A stretch of 64,000 nucleotides of DNA from Alphaproteobacteria bacterium (GCA_018336035.1 JAGXRD010000043.1:39310-103309), one strand, 5' to 3'. Shown: positions 26,732-38,403, numbered from the stretch's first letter. Translations and numbers: made by a program. The notes: generated from the sequence alone by a model not told the origin.

Positions 26732-27622
26732 ATGCAGCTCGCATTGCTCGCGGAAATTTTTTCGGTCATCGCGCCGCTGGTGGTGCTGGCCGGCGCTGGC
26801 TGGGTCTGGGCCAAACGCGGGAAACCCTATCAGGTCGATCAGATCAGTCTGCTGGTGACCAATTTCGGCACACCCTGCCTGGTGATCCATTCCTTGCTGG
26901 ATGCCGAAGTCGATCGCGCCATGATCGGCACGATGGCGCTGGCGACGGCGCTGGCGCTGGCGACGTTCATGGCGATCAACGCGGTGATGCTGCGGGTGAT
27001 GAACCTGTCGGTGCGCGACTATGTCGGCGGGCTGACCTTCCCCAATGCCGGCAATGCGGGCTTGTCCCTGAGCCTGTTCGCCTATGGCCAGCCCGGGCTG
27101 GCGCTTGGCATCATCTATTTTGCCGTCACATCGATGAGCAATTTTACGCTCGGCCAGACGATCCTCGCCGGCCGCGGCAATCTCGGCGCCGTGCTGCGCT
27201 CGCCGATGATCTACGCGATCCTGATCGGCGTGGCGGGTAACCTTCTGCAACTGCATCCGCCGCTGTGGATCATGCGCAGCCTGCAGGTCGGCGGCGGCAT
27301 TGCCATTCCGCTGATGCTGTTCACGCTCGGCGTGTCGCTGGCCACCTTGAAAGTCAACGACCTGAAACGCGGCCTGCTGCTCTCGGCATTGCGGCTTGCT
27401 GTTGGCGTTGCGGCAGGTTTCGGTTTGAGTGAACTGCTGGGACTGGAAGGCGCCGCGCGTGGCGTCTTCATCATCCAGTGCGCAATGCCGGTGGCGGTGG
27501 TGAATTACATTTTCGCGGTGCGCTACAATCGCGATCCGCAGACCATGGCCAGCCTGGTGGTGGTTTCCACCCTGCTCAGTTTCGCGACTCTTCCCGCCCT
27601 TCTTGCGGTTGTCCTGCGCTGA
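26732..27622 (+). CDS. AEC-family transporter (auxin-efflux-carrier type)
   Basis: This 296-aa inner-membrane protein has about ten transmembrane segments in two five-helix halves. Each half has the broken-helix motif of the AEC/BASS fold, seen here as TNFGTPCLVIHSLLDA (about residues 44-59) and IQCAMPVAVVNYIFAVRYN (about 248-266). Family members export or exchange small organic acids or amino acids; the substrate is not predictable. It sits 30 nt after aroB and may be on that transcript. Its last 47 nt overlap the 3' end of a convergent ribbon-helix-helix gene. Confidence 0.9.
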   Translation: MQLALLAEIFSVIAPLVVLAGAGWVWAKRGKPYQVDQISLLVTNFGTPCLVIHSLLDAEVDRAMIGTMALATALALATFMAINAVMLRVMNLSVRDYVGGLTFPNAGNAGLSLSLFAYGQPGLALGIIYFAVTSMSNFTLGQTILAGRGNLGAVLRSPMIYAILIGVAGNLLQLHPPLWIMRSLQVGGGIAIPLMLFTLGVSLATLKVNDLKRGLLLSALRLAVGVAAGFGLSELLGLEGAARGVFIIQCAMPVAVVNYIFAVRYNRDPQTMASLVVVSTLLSFATLPALLAVVLR

Positions 27623-27923
27623 GGCCGGCGGCCAGTCCGTTGCCGGGCTGCAGCACGATCAGGCCCGAGCGCGCCACGAAATAAGAGAGAATGGCGCTGC
27701 GCACCCGCGAGGTGAGGGTTTTTTCCCGCCGCATCGGATCGCGATCCACCTGCATGGCGAAATGATGCCGGTCGATGCCTTCCGCGTTGCAGATCGCATC
27801 CAGCGCTGCCCATTCCAGGCGTTCGAGCCGGATACTGGTACGTCCCCGTCCCAGACGCAGGTTGCGCGTCACCAGACTGGAGCCATGCAGGGCGGTGTGT
27901 TGCGAGCGGCGTGTCGTCGGCAT
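27576..27923 (-). CDS. Ribbon-helix-helix domain protein (RHH_4 type)
   Basis: The ATG at 27923 follows AGGTTGCG and yields 115 aa. A TTG 12 codons upstream is possible but lacks a better site. Residues about 15-85 (NLRLGRGRTSIRLERLEWAA, DAICNAEGIDRHHF, VRSAILSYFVARSG) fit the ribbon-helix-helix family PF13467, common in Rhodospirillales, probably a DNA-binding dimer. The C-terminal Gly/Gln-rich tail is disordered. It overlaps the convergent AEC gene by 47 nt, so the two messages are antisense to each other at their ends. Targets unknown. Confidence 0.85.
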   Translation of the reverse strand: MPTTRRSQHTALHGSSLVTRNLRLGRGRTSIRLERLEWAALDAICNAEGIDRHHFAMQVDRDPMRREKTLTSRVRSAILSYFVARSGLIVLQPGNGLAAGLSAGQPQEGREESRN

Positions 27924-28081
27924 ATCGCAACCTATAATGGATACTTTTTGAATTATCAAAGGAAAAGGTTGTAGCTTTCCGAAATTATCGATTCATGAAG
28001 TTGCATTTGCGAATCAACCCTTTGGCGGAGATCGCGGTGATGGCCCTGTCCGCGGGCCCAGCCCCGCATGCGGGCCGGGGT

Positions 28082-28354
28082 CTACTCCCCCGGCGCCTTT
28101 GCGGTGACGGCCAGCGCATGCATTCCGTCGGCGAATTCCTGGGCCAGCAGCCGGTAAATCTCGCGCTGGCGCTGCACCCGAGGCATGCCGCGGAAGGCTT
28201 CGGCCACCAGGGTCAGACGGAAATGGGTTTCCTGCGCCGCCAGCCCCTGCATGCCGGCATGCCCGGCGTGATGGGCCGACTCATCCAGCAGTTCAAGCAG
28301 GGCCGGATTGAAGGCTTCGGTCAGCTTGGCACGGATGCGTGCGGCGATCGACAT
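28082..28354 (-). CDS. bolA: BolA-family protein
   Basis: The 90-aa protein has the class II KH-like BolA fold: N-terminal IAARIRAKLTEAFNPALLEL, then DESAHHAGHAG with the His ligands used with monothiol glutaredoxin, then THFRLTLVAEAFRGMPRVQRQREIYRLL and a final HALAVTAKAP. BolA proteins work with Grx4-type glutaredoxins in Fe-S trafficking and as regulators. It is divergent from the J-domain gene, a neighbour pair kept in many alphaproteobacteria together with cobS and cobT. Confidence 0.95.
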   Translation of the reverse strand: MSIAARIRAKLTEAFNPALLELLDESAHHAGHAGMQGLAAQETHFRLTLVAEAFRGMPRVQRQREIYRLLAQEFADGMHALAVTAKAPGE

Positions 28355-28459
28355 GATGAAAACTCCTCGTCAACTCAAGAAAATTGCAGCTTTGCGACAG
28401 GGTAAGGCGTTGTCTCTGGCCTTGCCAGTGCTGTGCGGCAGACCCATACTTTAGGGGTC

Positions 28460-29071
28460 ATGGCACGCGCCCGCGCACAGCAGAAATTCTTCCTCGGACT
28501 GGAAGCCGAAGCCGCTTTCGGCCGGCAGGGCCTGCGCCGCTGCGACCATCCGAGCTGCAAGGAAGAAGGGCGTTTCCCGGCGCCGAAAAGCCGGGAATCG
28601 CGCGACGGCCGCTGGCTGTTCTGCCTGGAACATGTGCGGCAGTACAATCTGGGCTGGGATTTCTTCCGCGGCATGACCGATGCCGATATCGAGAAATACC
28701 AGCGCGAGGATGCGCTGGGGCACCGCCCGACCTGGAAGCTGGGTACCAAGCCGCAGGACGAGGACCCCAAGGTCTGGGTCAAGGATGACCTCGGCATTCT
28801 GGCCGATGTCGGCATCCGCATGGGGGAGGCGCGCCCGAAAAGCACCGCCGAGCTGCGCCTGCCGCCGCGTGAGCGCGAGGCATTTGTGGCGCTGGGCTTC
28901 GAACTGGCCGGCCTGGACCTGCCGCTGGGCAAGGGTGTTCTAAAAAAGCAATATAAAACAATGGTGAAGCGCTATCACCCGGATGCCAATGGTGGTGACA
29001 AAGAGGCCGAGGAGCGGCTGAAAACCATCACCCAAGCCTATGCCTATCTGCAATCGCGCGGCTATACTTAG
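28460..29071 (+). CDS. J-domain (DnaJ-like) molecular chaperone protein
   Basis: The ATG at 28460 is preceded by AGGGGTC and gives 203 aa. The J domain is at the C terminus (about residues 145-202), with the essential HPD in [10 protein letters not shown]. The N-terminal 130 residues hold two Cys-containing stretches ([18 protein letters not shown] and [11 protein letters not shown]) that look like a small zinc site. It should stimulate the ATPase of DnaK. It sits between bolA and cobS-cobT, so a role in maturation of a metal or cofactor enzyme is possible but inferred. Confidence 0.92.
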   Translation: MARARAQQKFFLGLEAEAAFGRQGLRRCDHPSCKEEGRFPAPKSRESRDGRWLFCLEHVRQYNLGWDFFRGMTDADIEKYQREDALGHRPTWKLGTKPQDEDPKVWVKDDLGILADVGIRMGEARPKSTAELRLPPREREAFVALGFELAGLDLPLGKGVLKKQYKTMVKRYHPDANGGDKEAEERLKTITQAYAYLQSRGYT

Positions 29072-29126
29072 TCGAACAATCTCCCCACGGCGTAATAATA
29101 AGCCCAAAAGAAACCCGAGAGTGACG

Positions 29127-30128
29127 ATGACGGCCCTTCAGACCAAGCCTGTTTCCATGCCGGCCAATGATTTGCCGGATACCACGATTTCCGTGCGCGA
29201 TGTGTTCGGGATCGACAGCGATATGAAGGTGCCGGCGTTCAGCCAGACATCCGAGCATGTGCCGGATATCGATCCGACCTATCGCTTCGACCGCGAGACC
29301 ACGCTCGCCATTCTCGCCGGCTTTGCTTACAACCGCCGCGTGATGGTGCAGGGCTATCACGGCACCGGCAAGTCGACGCACATCGAGCAGGTCGCCGCGC
29401 GGCTGAACTGGCCCTGCGTGCGCGTCAACCTCGACAGCCATATCAGCCGCATCGATCTCGTTGGCAAGGACGCTATCGTGCTGCGCGATGGCAAGCAGGT
29501 GACCGAATTCCGCGAAGGCATCCTGCCCTGGGCGCTGCAGTCGCCGGTGGCGCTGGTCTTCGACGAATACGATGCCGGCCGTCCGGACGTGATGTTCGTG
29601 ATCCAGCGCATCCTGGAAGTTGAAGGCAAGCTCACGCTGCTCGACCAGAATCGCGTCATCCGCCCGCACAAGGCCTTCCGCCTGTTCTCGACCGCCAATA
29701 CCGTCGGTCTGGGCGACACCACCGGCCTGTATCATGGCACGCAGCAGATCAACCAGGGCCAGATGGACCGCTGGAGCATCGTCTGCACGCTCAACTACCT
29801 GCCGGCCGAAGACGAGACTGCCATCGTACTGGCCAAGTCGCCGACCTATACCGGCGACAAGGGCAAGAAGACGATCCAGAACATGGTGGCGGTGGCCGAA
29901 CTCACCCGCGCCGGCTTCATCAACGGCGATATCTCGACCGTGATGAGCCCGCGCACCGTGATCACCTGGGCCGAGAATGCGCGCATCTTCGGCAGCGTCG
30001 GTTTTGCCTTCCGTCTCACCTTCCTCAACAAGTGCGACGAACTGGAGCGCCCGCTGGTGGCCGAGTATTACCAGCGCTGCTTCGGCGAGGAACTGCCGGA
30101 AACCGCTGCCAAGGCCGACCTCGCCTAA
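29127..30128 (+). CDS. cobS: Cobaltochelatase CobS subunit (AAA+ ATPase)
   Basis: Starting at ATG 29127 (or GTG 29121) gives 333 aa. The MoxR-like AAA+ core has Walker [14 protein letters not shown] (about residue 78), Walker [10 protein letters not shown] (about 147), sensor-1 RLFSTANT (about 188) and an arginine-finger region near MDRWSIV. CobS with CobT forms the ATPase motor that inserts Co(II) into hydrogenobyrinate diamide through CobN. It lies 55 nt after the J-domain gene, and cobT follows 18 nt later. No cobN is in the window, so the big chelatase subunit must be elsewhere or the pair serves another metal-protein assembly. Confidence 0.96.
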   Translation: MTALQTKPVSMPANDLPDTTISVRDVFGIDSDMKVPAFSQTSEHVPDIDPTYRFDRETTLAILAGFAYNRRVMVQGYHGTGKSTHIEQVAARLNWPCVRVNLDSHISRIDLVGKDAIVLRDGKQVTEFREGILPWALQSPVALVFDEYDAGRPDVMFVIQRILEVEGKLTLLDQNRVIRPHKAFRLFSTANTVGLGDTTGLYHGTQQINQGQMDRWSIVCTLNYLPAEDETAIVLAKSPTYTGDKGKKTIQNMVAVAELTRAGFINGDISTVMSPRTVITWAENARIFGSVGFAFRLTFLNKCDELERPLVAEYYQRCFGEELPETAAKADLA

Positions 30129-30146
30129 GCCGGAGACGTCCTGGCG

Positions 30147-32030
30147 ATGGCCAACAAGCCGGAAAGCCCGACCGAACCGTTCAAGCGCGCGCTGACCGCC
30201 GCGACGCGCGCGATCTCGCATGACCGCGACCTGCAGGTCAGCTTCGGGCCGGAAACGCCGGGCCTGCGCGGCAAGCGCGCGCGCCTGCCGGTGCCGGGCC
30301 GCGACCTGCCGGCGGCGGAAGTCGCTCAGATCCGTGGCTTGGCCGATGCCATGGCGCTGCGGCTGCGCCACCATGATGACGGCCTGCATTCGCGCCTGCT
30401 GCCACAGGGCGGCACGGCCCGCGCGGTATTCGATGCCATCGAGCAGGCCCGTGTCGAAGCCATCGGCTCGACGCGTATGGCGGGCGTGGCGCAGAACCTG
30501 AATGCGGCGCTGGACGAACGCTGCCGCTCGAAGGGTTACGCCAAGGTCAAGGATCGCTCGGAAGCGCCGCTGGCCGATGTGGTGGGCCTGATGGCGCGCG
30601 AGCGCCTGACCGGCGAGAAGGTGCCGGCGCAGGCGCAGAAGATGGTGGCGTTGTGGCGCGACTGGATCGAGGAAAAGGGCGGCCCGGATCTTGACGGACT
30701 GCTCGCCAATCTGAACGACCAGCGTGCCTTCGCCAAAGTCGCGCGCAAGCTGATCAAGGATCTCGAACTCGTCGATGACGAAGACGGCGATCTCGACGAC
30801 GAGGATGAAGGCGAGGACCAGGACAGCCAGGGCCAGCAGCCGCAGAGCCAGTCGGATGGCTCCGATTCCGAGCAGGGCGAAGCTGCATCTTCCGGCATGG
30901 ACCAGGCCGAGGCGGCCGATGCCTCGGGCGGTGAATCCGTCGAGATGGAAGCCGAAGCCGGTATGGAAGAGCAGGTCGCCGGCTCCGGCGAGGAAGCCGG
31001 CAAGGGCCGCCGCCCGCCCGCATCCGACATGATGGGCCATAACCGCGAAGCGCTCTACAAGGCCTATACCAAGCAGTTCGACGAAGTCGTCGGCGCCGAC
31101 GATCTGTGCGATACCGAGGAACTGGCGCGCCTGCGCCATCATCTCGACCAGCAGCTCAATCATCTGCAGTCGGTGGTGGGTAAGCTGGCCAACCGCCTGC
31201 AGCGCCGACTGCTGGCCAAGCAGTCGCGCTCGTGGCATTTCGATCTCGAGGAAGGCATGCTGGATGCCGCGCGGCTCGCGCGCGTCGTCGCCAATCCGAC
31301 GCTGCCGCTGTCTTACAAGCAGGAAAGCGATACCGATTTCCGCGACACCGTCGTGTCGCTGCTGATCGACAATTCCGGCTCGATGCGCGGCCGTCCGATT
31401 ACGGTGGCGGCGATGTGCGCCGATATTCTCGCCCGTACACTGGAACGCTGCGCGGTGAAGGTGGAAATCCTCGGCTTCACCACGCGTGCCTGGAAGGGCG
31501 GCCAGAGTCGCGAGAAGTGGCTCTCCGATAACAAGCCGGCCCAGCCGGGGCGCCTGAACGACCTGCGCCATATTGTCTACAAGGGCGCCGATGCACCCTG
31601 GCGCCGCGCGCGTCGCAATCTCGGCCTGATGCTGCGCGAAGGCCTGCTGAAGGAAAACATCGACGGCGAAGCGCTGCTCTGGGCGCATGACCGCCTGCTG
31701 GCGCGCACCGAACAGCGCCGCATCCTGATGGTCATTTCGGACGGCGCGCCGGTGGACGACTCAACCCTGTCGGTCAATCCGGGCAATTATCTGGATCGAC
31801 ACCTGCGCGAAACCATCGACTGGATCGAGCGCCGCTCGCCGGTCGAACTCACCGCCATCGGCATCGGTCATGACGTGACGCGCTATTACAAGCGTGCGGT
31901 CACCATCGTGGATGCCGAGCAGCTCGGTGGCGTGATGATGGAAAAGCTCGCCGAACTGTTCGACGAGACACCCGAGCCCGGTAAGGGCAAGGGGCTTGGT
32001 CGCCCGAAGAAGGCCGGCCGCGCGGCCTAA
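30147..32030 (+). CDS. cobT: Cobaltochelatase CobT subunit (vWA domain)
   Basis: The 627-aa partner of CobS has an N-terminal helical region, a very acidic low-complexity linker (about residues 208-290, rich in Asp, Glu, Gln and Ser) and a C-terminal von Willebrand A domain (about 395-600). The vWA has the metal-dependent adhesion site DNSGSMRG and a later [11 protein letters not shown] loop. The acidic linker and vWA dock on the AAA+ ring and on CobN. It is co-transcribed with cobS. The Lys/Gly-rich last 20 residues are disordered. Confidence 0.96.
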   Translation: MANKPESPTEPFKRALTAATRAISHDRDLQVSFGPETPGLRGKRARLPVPGRDLPAAEVAQIRGLADAMALRLRHHDDGLHSRLLPQGGTARAVFDAIEQARVEAIGSTRMAGVAQNLNAALDERCRSKGYAKVKDRSEAPLADVVGLMARERLTGEKVPAQAQKMVALWRDWIEEKGGPDLDGLLANLNDQRAFAKVARKLIKDLELVDDEDGDLDDEDEGEDQDSQGQQPQSQSDGSDSEQGEAASSGMDQAEAADASGGESVEMEAEAGMEEQVAGSGEEAGKGRRPPASDMMGHNREALYKAYTKQFDEVVGADDLCDTEELARLRHHLDQQLNHLQSVVGKLANRLQRRLLAKQSRSWHFDLEEGMLDAARLARVVANPTLPLSYKQESDTDFRDTVVSLLIDNSGSMRGRPITVAAMCADILARTLERCAVKVEILGFTTRAWKGGQSREKWLSDNKPAQPGRLNDLRHIVYKGADAPWRRARRNLGLMLREGLLKENIDGEALLWAHDRLLARTEQRRILMVISDGAPVDDSTLSVNPGNYLDRHLRETIDWIERRSPVELTAIGIGHDVTRYYKRAVTIVDAEQLGGVMMEKLAELFDETPEPGKGKGLGRPKKAGRAA

Positions 32031-32041
32031 GCTTCAGGCTG

Positions 32042-35000
32042 TCAGTTCAGCTTTTTGAGCGAGGCCAGCAGGTTGCCCAGCCCTGCCTTGGCTTTTTCAT
32101 CCAGCGGCGCCGGGCCGGGCTGCGGCGCCGTCTCGCCCCCCGCGGCCTGATCGCTGGCGCCCATCACGCGGTTCATCGCCGCGATCAGCAGCGGCAGCGC
32201 AATCGGCTTGGCGACATAGTCGTCCATGCCGGCATTGATGTAGCGCTCGCGGTCGCCTTCCATCGCATTCGCAGTCAGCGCGATGATCGGAATCTTCGCT
32301 GCCTTGCCGGGCAGCTTGCGGATCGTGGCGGTCGCGGTCATGCCGTCCATTTCCGGCATCTGCATGTCCATCAGCACCAGATCGTAGGGCGCCTTCTGCA
32401 CCTGTTCGCAGGCCTCGATGCCATTGGTGACGATGTCGGACTGGTGGCCGAGCTGGCGCAGCATCAGGCCGATCACCATCTGGTTCACCTGGTTGTCCTC
32501 GGCCACGAGAATCCGCAGGCTGCGCAGCGTCGCCGGGCCATCGGCCTGCACGGCCGCTTCGGTCTGCACGGTCTGGCCCTCGCTGAGCGGCAGTTCGAAC
32601 CAGAAGGTGCTGCCCTTGCCCTCTTCGCTGTCCACGCCGATCCGGCCGCCCATCAACTCGGCCAGCTGCTTGGAGATCGCGAGGCCGAGGCCGGTGCCGC
32701 CGAAGCGCCGCGCGATGGAGCTGTCGGCCTGGTTGAAGCGGCTGAACAGGCGCTCGATCTGGTCGGCGGCGATGCCGATGCCGGTATCGCGCACCTTGAC
32801 CTCCAGCATGTAGCGGCCATCGTCGAGCCGGCGAGCTTCGACCAGGATGCGCACCTCGCCTTTGTCGGTAAACTTGATCGCGTTGCCGGCCAGGTTGAAC
32901 AGGATCTGGCGCAGGCGGCCCGGATCGCCTTTCAGATAGCGCGGCGTGGCCGGCGAGATGTCGCTCGACATGCGCAGGCCTTTCATCACGGCGCGCGGGT
33001 TCATCATCGAGATCGCGCTTTCGACCAGATGGAAAAGGTCGAAGTCGATCTCTTCCAGGTCGATGCGGCCGGCCTCCAGCTTGGAGAAGTCGAGGATGTC
33101 GTTGATCAGGGTCAGCAGATGCTCGGCCGATTCGCGCGCCGTGGTGATCAGCTTGTACTGATGCTTTGACAGGTCGGTATTCTGCAGCAGGCCGATGGTG
33201 CCCAGCACGCCATTCATCGGCGTGCGGATTTCGTGGCTCATCATCGCCAGGAATTCGGATTTCGCCCGGCTCGCTTCCTCGGCGCGTTCCTTTTCCTCCG
33301 CAAACCGGTCGGCCAGTTCGCGCATATGGAAGGATTGCTGTTCGACCTGGCGCTTCGCGGCTTCCAGATCGGCGATGTTGCGATGCAGGATTTCCTGCTG
33401 TTCCTTCAGCGCGGTGATATCGGTGCGGATACCGACGATGCCGCCATCGGAGGTGCGCCGCTCGGTGTTGCGCACCCAGCGGCCGGTGGCCAGCCGGGTT
33501 TCCGTGCTGCCGCTGCCGCGGCGGAACAGCTCCAGCCGCTCGTTCAGCCAGTCGTCCAGGAAGGTTTCGTCCATGCCGACCATGTCGCGCTGCAGGCTGG
33601 CCTTCAGGATGTCGGAGAAGCGCGCGCCGGGCTGCAGCAGGTCTTCGATCTCGCGATAGAATTCGCGATAGCGCGAGTTGCAGAGGATCAGCCGCTCGTC
33701 CTTGTCATAGAGCACGAAGCCGTCCGAGATGCTCTCGATGGCGTCGTACATCTGCCGCTCGGCTTTTTTCACCGCACTGATATCCGTGCCGGTGCCGACG
33801 ATGCCGCCATCGGCGGTGCGCTGCTCGCGCACCAGCAGCCAGCGACCGTCGCTCAGGCGGCGCTCATGCGCGTCCTCGGAGTTGCGGTGCTCGTAGACGC
33901 GACGCTGGATCCAGGCTTCGGGATCCATGTCGCCGGTCTGGAAAATGCCGCGGGTCACGCCGGCGCGGGTGATGTCCTCGAAGGAGGCGCCCGGCTGAAT
34001 GACGTCGGAAAGACCGGGGAAATGATCGCGGATACGCTGGTTGAACAGCACCACGCGGTCATCCTTGTCATACAGGATGAAGCCCTCGTTCACCGAATCG
34101 ATGGCGTCATAGAGTCGACGCTCTGCTTCCTTCACCGCGGTGATGTCGGTGCCGATGCCGACGATGCCGCCATCGGCGGTACGCTGCTCATGCACCAGCA
34201 GCCAGCGGCCATCCTGCAGATGGCGCTCGATGGGCGTGCCGGGATTGCGGTGCTGGTCCAGCCGGTTCGCGATCCAGGCTTCCTGTTCGGCGCCGCGCAG
34301 GTCGAGAGCGCCGGCGGCAATCGCTGCGCGGAGCAGTTCCTCGAAAGTCATGCCGGGGCGGATCACCTGCGACAGGCCGGGATTGTGGTCGACGAACTGT
34401 GCGTTGTACATCACGATGCGATCGTCGGTGTCATACAGCACAAAGCCGTCGCTGATCGACTGGATCGCGTCATGCAGGCGCTGCTCGGCGCGCTTCAGGT
34501 CGCTGATGTCGTTGAACACCGTGATGACGCCGCCATCGACGGTACGGCGACGCTGCATGCGCAGCCAGACGCCGGGGAAGGGCTGGGCATCGACCGGGCG
34601 ACCGGTCGGCTTGCGGAATTCCCGCGTCAGGTTCTCGATGTAGGTTTCCAGATCGAGTTTCGGATCGTAGTCGGCATGTCGCATCGCGGTGATGCGCATG
34701 ATCTCGCTGAAATGCGTGCCCGGCCGCACCACCTTCGGGTCCTGCCGCGTCATTTCGTAATAACGGCTGTTGGCCATCGCGAGATAGCCGTCCTTGTCGT
34801 AGAGCACGAAACCTTCGGTCAGTGTCTCGATGGCGTCGCGCAGGCGCTGTTCGGCCAGCTTCAGGTCGGTGATATCGCTGGCGACCAGGATCACGCCGCC
34901 ATCGGCGGTACGATGCCGCATGTTGCGCAGCCATTTGCCGGGCAGGAATTCGCCATCGACCGGTTTACCGGACGGATTATGATAATCGTCGCGTGCTGCG

Positions 35001-37312
35001 GTGATATAACCCTGGTGATCGAAATTCGGCCAGGACTGCCTGCGCCGCGCCGCCGCCACATCCACCACCTCGTCTATCGTCGTGCCCGGCAGCAGGCTGT
35101 CCGGCGGCAGATCGAACACGTCGTAGTATCGCCGGTTCGCCATGATCATGCGCTTGTCCGGCCCGAACAGAATGAAGCCTTCCGATAGCGCTTCGATGGC
35201 GTCGCGCAGGCGCTGCTCGGTCTGCTTCAGGTCGGTGATGTCGCTGACCACCGAAATCGTGCTGCCGTCCGCGGCGCGATGGCGCACGCTGCGCAGCCAT
35301 TGCCCGGGCAGGAATTCCCGGTCGATCGGACGGCCGGTCGGGTTGCGCTGTTCGGTGCGCAGCATCTCCGCATAGCCGTCCTGGCTGCTGCCCGGCCAGA
35401 TTTCCCGCCGGCGCTGGACGACCATGTCGACGATCTCGTCGTGGCTGACGCCGGGTTTCACCTGGGCCGGGTCGTGGCCGGTGAGTTCGTAGAGCTTGCG
35501 GTTGGCCAGCACCAGCCGGTTGTCGGGGCCGTAGAGTACGAAGCCGTCCGACAGGCTTTCGATCGCGTCGCGCAGGCGCTGCTCGGCCTGCTTCAGATCC
35601 GAGATGTCGGAGACGATGGCGATCACATCGCCATCCAGCGTGCGGTGGCGCACCGTGCGCAGCCAGTAACCCGGCCGGGCCTGGACGTCGAAGGGCAGGC
35701 CCGAGGGATTGGCGAAATCCGCCCGCAAAGATGCCACATAGGCCTGCGCCTCATCCTCGCGCCCGAGCGCGCGCCCGGTCGCCAGAACACTCTCCATGAC
35801 TTCTTCGTTGCTCACGCCGGGCCGCACCAGGCCTATATCGTGGCCGGTCAGCTGGTAGTAGCGCTGGTTCACCTTCAGCAGCCGGCCGTCGCGGCTATAG
35901 AGCGCGAAGCCTTCGGCCAGTGCCTCGATGGCGTCGTTCAGTCGCGTCTCGGCCTGCTTGAGCGCGGTGATGTCGGTGATGATGTCGACCGCGCCGCCTT
36001 CCTGTGTGGGATTGACGGTGAAACGCAGCCAGCGTCCGTCGGCCGTGCGCCGCTCGAACTGGTAGCCGCGTTTTTCCTCGAACAGCATCTTGTGGCGATA
36101 GGCAATGCGGCTGGCGCGGCGTTCGGCCGAGGGCGGCACGCCGAAATCGTCTTCCAGCGCCATCATCACATCGGCAAACGGTGTCGGGCCGCGGCCGCTG
36201 AAGCGTTCGAGCGCCGGCAGGATGGCGACGGTTTGCCGGTTGAAGCGCACCAGCCGGTCCTGCTCGTCATAGAGCAGGAAACCATCAGACAGGCTGCCGA
36301 TCGCATCCGACAACCGTTGCTCTGCGAAATGACGGCTCAGGGTCTGGCGATGCAGCACCACCAGGAAGCCGATGCCGGCACCGCTCGCCACGATCAGTGC
36401 CACGATGCTGAACAGCAGATTGCTGCGCCACGTGGCCAGGATGTTGTCGCGCGACAGGCCGACGCCGACCACCAGCGGATAGCCGCCAATGCGATTGACC
36501 GCAAGATACCGCTCCACACCGTCGAGTCCGCCTGACGTCAGCAGGTCGCTGCGCGCCTGCTCGCTGTAGGGCGGCTTGAACAGCGCCAGATTGGCGGCCG
36601 ATGTGCCGATGCCGGGGCCGGCATCCGGCACGCGGGCAATACGCATCCCCGAGGCATGATACAGCGTCAGCGAATTGCCGGCGCCGATGGCGGCATCGCG
36701 AAAGAAGGCGTGGAAGTATTCGGGCTCGACGCTGACCGAGATGACGCCGCCAAAACTGCCGTCGGGTTTGTTGAAACGGCGGCTGACACTGATACCCCAT
36801 AGGCCGTTGATACGGCTTTGCACGGGCTCGCCCACAAACAGGCCGGCATGCGGGCGTTCGGCATGAACCCGGAAATACTCACGGTCGGCGCCGTTGAAGC
36901 TGCGCGGCACCGCCGTGGCGCTGTCCATGATCGAGTCGCCCTTGTCGTCCAGCACGATATAGGCGCGCGCCTGCGGTAATTCGCTGAGCCGCGCATTCAT
37001 GCGCTGGCGCAAAGCCGACAGGCTGCCAGCCTGCGTGGTACCGGCCATGCCGCTCATGGTTTCGGCGAAATTCAGCAGGAAGATGTCGACGGCGCCGAAG
37101 CTGCGGCTGGTATGTTCCTCCAGCAGGTTGGCCAGCGATCGTGCGGTTGCGCGACCTGTCGCGATCTCGTCATGATACTGGCGATAAAGTTGCAGGCCGA
37201 GCATGGTGCCGAGCAGCAGCAGCATGGCGATGACGAACAGCACCGGGGCACGCATCATGCCGCTTGTACGCCGTTCCGTCGTCAGAGTTGCGCCTGCTAC
37301 ACTGTTGGCCAT
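32042..37312 (-). CDS. Giant membrane hybrid histidine kinase with eight PAS units
   Basis: The ATG at 37312 with GGAGGAG upstream gives 1756 aa. Order: TM1 (23-41), periplasmic Cache-like sensor (42-297), TM2 (298-320), eight PAS repeats of about 122 residues (about 334-1310), a coiled coil, HisKA with phospho-His in [13 protein letters not shown], HATPase, and a receiver with Asp at about 1649 in [13 protein letters not shown]. Each PAS starts with a copy of [18 protein letters not shown]. It is a hybrid sensor that would need a phosphotransfer protein and a response regulator; neither is next to it. The target process is unknown. Confidence 0.93.
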   Translation of the reverse strand: MANSVAGATLTTERRTSGMMRAPVLFVIAMLLLLGTMLGLQLYRQYHDEIATGRATARSLANLLEEHTSRSFGAVDIFLLNFAETMSGMAGTTQAGSLSALRQRMNARLSELPQARAYIVLDDKGDSIMDSATAVPRSFNGADREYFRVHAERPHAGLFVGEPVQSRINGLWGISVSRRFNKPDGSFGGVISVSVEPEYFHAFFRDAAIGAGNSLTLYHASGMRIARVPDAGPGIGTSAANLALFKPPYSEQARSDLLTSGGLDGVERYLAVNRIGGYPLVVGVGLSRDNILATWRSNLLFSIVALIVASGAGIGFLVVLHRQTLSRHFAEQRLSDAIGSLSDGFLLYDEQDRLVRFNRQTVAILPALERFSGRGPTPFADVMMALEDDFGVPPSAERRASRIAYRHKMLFEEKRGYQFERRTADGRWLRFTVNPTQEGGAVDIITDITALKQAETRLNDAIEALAEGFALYSRDGRLLKVNQRYYQLTGHDIGLVRPGVSNEEVMESVLATGRALGREDEAQAYVASLRADFANPSGLPFDVQARPGYWLRTVRHRTLDGDVIAIVSDISDLKQAEQRLRDAIESLSDGFVLYGPDNRLVLANRKLYELTGHDPAQVKPGVSHDEIVDMVVQRRREIWPGSSQDGYAEMLRTEQRNPTGRPIDREFLPGQWLRSVRHRAADGSTISVVSDITDLKQTEQRLRDAIEALSEGFILFGPDKRMIMANRRYYDVFDLPPDSLLPGTTIDEVVDVAAARRRQSWPNFDHQGYITAARDDYHNPSGKPVDGEFLPGKWLRNMRHRTADGGVILVASDITDLKLAEQRLRDAIETLTEGFVLYDKDGYLAMANSRYYEMTRQDPKVVRPGTHFSEIMRITAMRHADYDPKLDLETYIENLTREFRKPTGRPVDAQPFPGVWLRMQRRRTVDGGVITVFNDISDLKRAEQRLHDAIQSISDGFVLYDTDDRIVMYNAQFVDHNPGLSQVIRPGMTFEELLRAAIAAGALDLRGAEQEAWIANRLDQHRNPGTPIERHLQDGRWLLVHEQRTADGGIVGIGTDITAVKEAERRLYDAIDSVNEGFILYDKDDRVVLFNQRIRDHFPGLSDVIQPGASFEDITRAGVTRGIFQTGDMDPEAWIQRRVYEHRNSEDAHERRLSDGRWLLVREQRTADGGIVGTGTDISAVKKAERQMYDAIESISDGFVLYDKDERLILCNSRYREFYREIEDLLQPGARFSDILKASLQRDMVGMDETFLDDWLNERLELFRRGSGSTETRLATGRWVRNTERRTSDGGIVGIRTDITALKEQQEILHRNIADLEAAKRQVEQQSFHMRELADRFAEEKERAEEASRAKSEFLAMMSHEIRTPMNGVLGTIGLLQNTDLSKHQYKLITTARESAEHLLTLINDILDFSKLEAGRIDLEEIDFDLFHLVESAISMMNPRAVMKGLRMSSDISPATPRYLKGDPGRLRQILFNLAGNAIKFTDKGEVRILVEARRLDDGRYMLEVKVRDTGIGIAADQIERLFSRFNQADSSIARRFGGTGLGLAISKQLAELMGGRIGVDSEEGKGSTFWFELPLSEGQTVQTEAAVQADGPATLRSLRILVAEDNQVNQMVIGLMLRQLGHQSDIVTNGIEACEQVQKAPYDLVLMDMQMPEMDGMTATATIRKLPGKAAKIPIIALTANAMEGDRERYINAGMDDYVAKPIALPLLIAAMNRVMGASDQAAGGETAPQPGPAPLDEKAKAGLGNLLASLKKLN
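33390..36313. repeat. Eight tandem PAS-coding units inside the hybrid kinase gene
   Basis: Units recur about every 366 nt, each with an AIxxxxxGFxLYxxDxRLxxxN-type opening, an xxxPGxxxxE middle and a W-x-R-x-x-x-R-T-x-DGG end. Unit 1 is the most diverged; units 3 to 8 are close enough to suggest recent tandem duplication. Confidence 0.88.
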
Positions 37313-37349
37313 GGTTGATGTCTGCTCCTCCGCCCGGAAAGCATAGCGA

Positions 37350-38366
37350 ATGATGACTGCTGCGAGCAAAGCCAAACATCGGAATGGCCTGATTTTGCTG
37401 GGCTTTGTCGGTCTGGCCTGGCTCCTGACGGGGGCCGTGGTCCGCGCCGAGCCGTTGACCGTGCGTACGGCTGTGCTTGAACTCAATCCCACCGCCCCTC
37501 CGGAGCAACGGGGCGACATGCGGGTGGGCCGGCTGGACTATCTCGGTGGCCTGATCCTGGCCGCCGACCAGGGTGGTTTCGGCGGCTATTCCGGCATCGC
37601 GGTGGATGCGGACGGGGCAGGTCTGTGGGCGATCTCTGATACCGGCCATTGGCTGCGACTCGACTTCCGGCGCAGTGAGGCCGGCTTGCCGACCGACATC
37701 GCGGCAGCCGAGATCCTGCCGCTGCGCGACGCCAACGGCGCCGAGATCACGCGCAAGGTGCTGAATGATGCCGAAGGCCTGCGGTATCTGGCGGACGGGC
37801 GCTGGCTGGTGTCGTTCGAACGCGCGCATCGGCTGTGGGTCTACGACCGGCCGGGCGGTGTTGCGACGGCCACGGTGTTGGTGCCGGCCAGCGTGGCACA
37901 GCAACCCAACAACGGCGGCATCGAGGCGATGGCGGCGTTTGCCAATGGCGATCTGCTGCTGTTCAGTGAGGAGATGCAGGCGCTGAATGGTGGTGACGGC
38001 AATGCCGCATGGCTATGGCGCGACGGCAACTGGCGCGATCTGGTCTGGCCGGCGCGCGACGACTTCAAGCCGACCGATGCGCTGGCGCTGGAGAATGGCG
38101 ACGTGATCGTGCTCGAGCGATTTTTCAAGCCGGTGATCGGTCCGAAGGCGCGGCTGCAGCGGATTCCGGCGGCTGCCATCGGTTCGGATACAATGCTGAA
38201 AGCCGAAATGCTGGCGGAGTGGGCCGCGCCCTATTCGGTCGACAATATGGAAGCGCTGGATATGCGCCGCATGCCGGATGGCAGCCTGTGGCTCTATGTG
38301 ATGTCGGATGACAACCAGAATATCCTGCAGCGCACGCTGCTGATGGTGTTCCGCTACCAGCCTTAA
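37350..38366 (+). CDS. Exported esterase-like phytase-family protein
   Basis: The 338-aa protein with a signal peptide ([20 protein letters not shown]) matches the pattern of PF13449, a beta-propeller family named esterase-like activity of phytase. Marks are [20 protein letters not shown] (about residues 76-95), NDAEGLRY (about 139) and [15 protein letters not shown] (about 189). The enzymatic reaction is not established for most members. It starts 37 nt from the divergent kinase gene and ends just before a bidirectional terminator. A periplasmic location is likely. Confidence 0.85.
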   Translation: MMTAASKAKHRNGLILLGFVGLAWLLTGAVVRAEPLTVRTAVLELNPTAPPEQRGDMRVGRLDYLGGLILAADQGGFGGYSGIAVDADGAGLWAISDTGHWLRLDFRRSEAGLPTDIAAAEILPLRDANGAEITRKVLNDAEGLRYLADGRWLVSFERAHRLWVYDRPGGVATATVLVPASVAQQPNNGGIEAMAAFANGDLLLFSEEMQALNGGDGNAAWLWRDGNWRDLVWPARDDFKPTDALALENGDVIVLERFFKPVIGPKARLQRIPAAAIGSDTMLKAEMLAEWAAPYSVDNMEALDMRRMPDGSLWLYVMSDDNQNILQRTLLMVFRYQP

Positions 38367-38370
38367 ACGA

Positions 38371-38403
38371 AAACGCCCGCCGGGCTGAACCCGACGGGCG
38401 TTT
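38371..38403. terminator. Bidirectional terminator between phytase-like gene and rpmB
   Basis: The hairpin pairs AAACGCCCG-CCGGG with CCCG-ACGGGCGTTT around a short loop. A and T runs flank both sides, serving the two convergent genes. Confidence 0.9.

Noticed and set aside
27523..27930. An alternative minus-strand frame over the ribbon-helix-helix gene
   Set aside because: The other frame carries the RHH pattern and a ribosome site. This one is Arg-rich without a family.
29028..31688. An 886-codon open frame on the minus strand across cobS and cobT
   Set aside because: It is fully antisense to two well-supported genes, has no ribosome site and its protein is Arg/His/Ala/Gly-rich in the way GC-rich antisense frames always are.
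33233..35188. A 651-codon plus-strand frame inside the PAS array
   Set aside because: It is the antisense frame of the repeated PAS units, and its repeats only mirror those units.
33390..36313. Regular repeats every 366 nt considered as a CRISPR-like array
   Set aside because: The repeats are protein-coding PAS units in one frame, far too long and without spacers.
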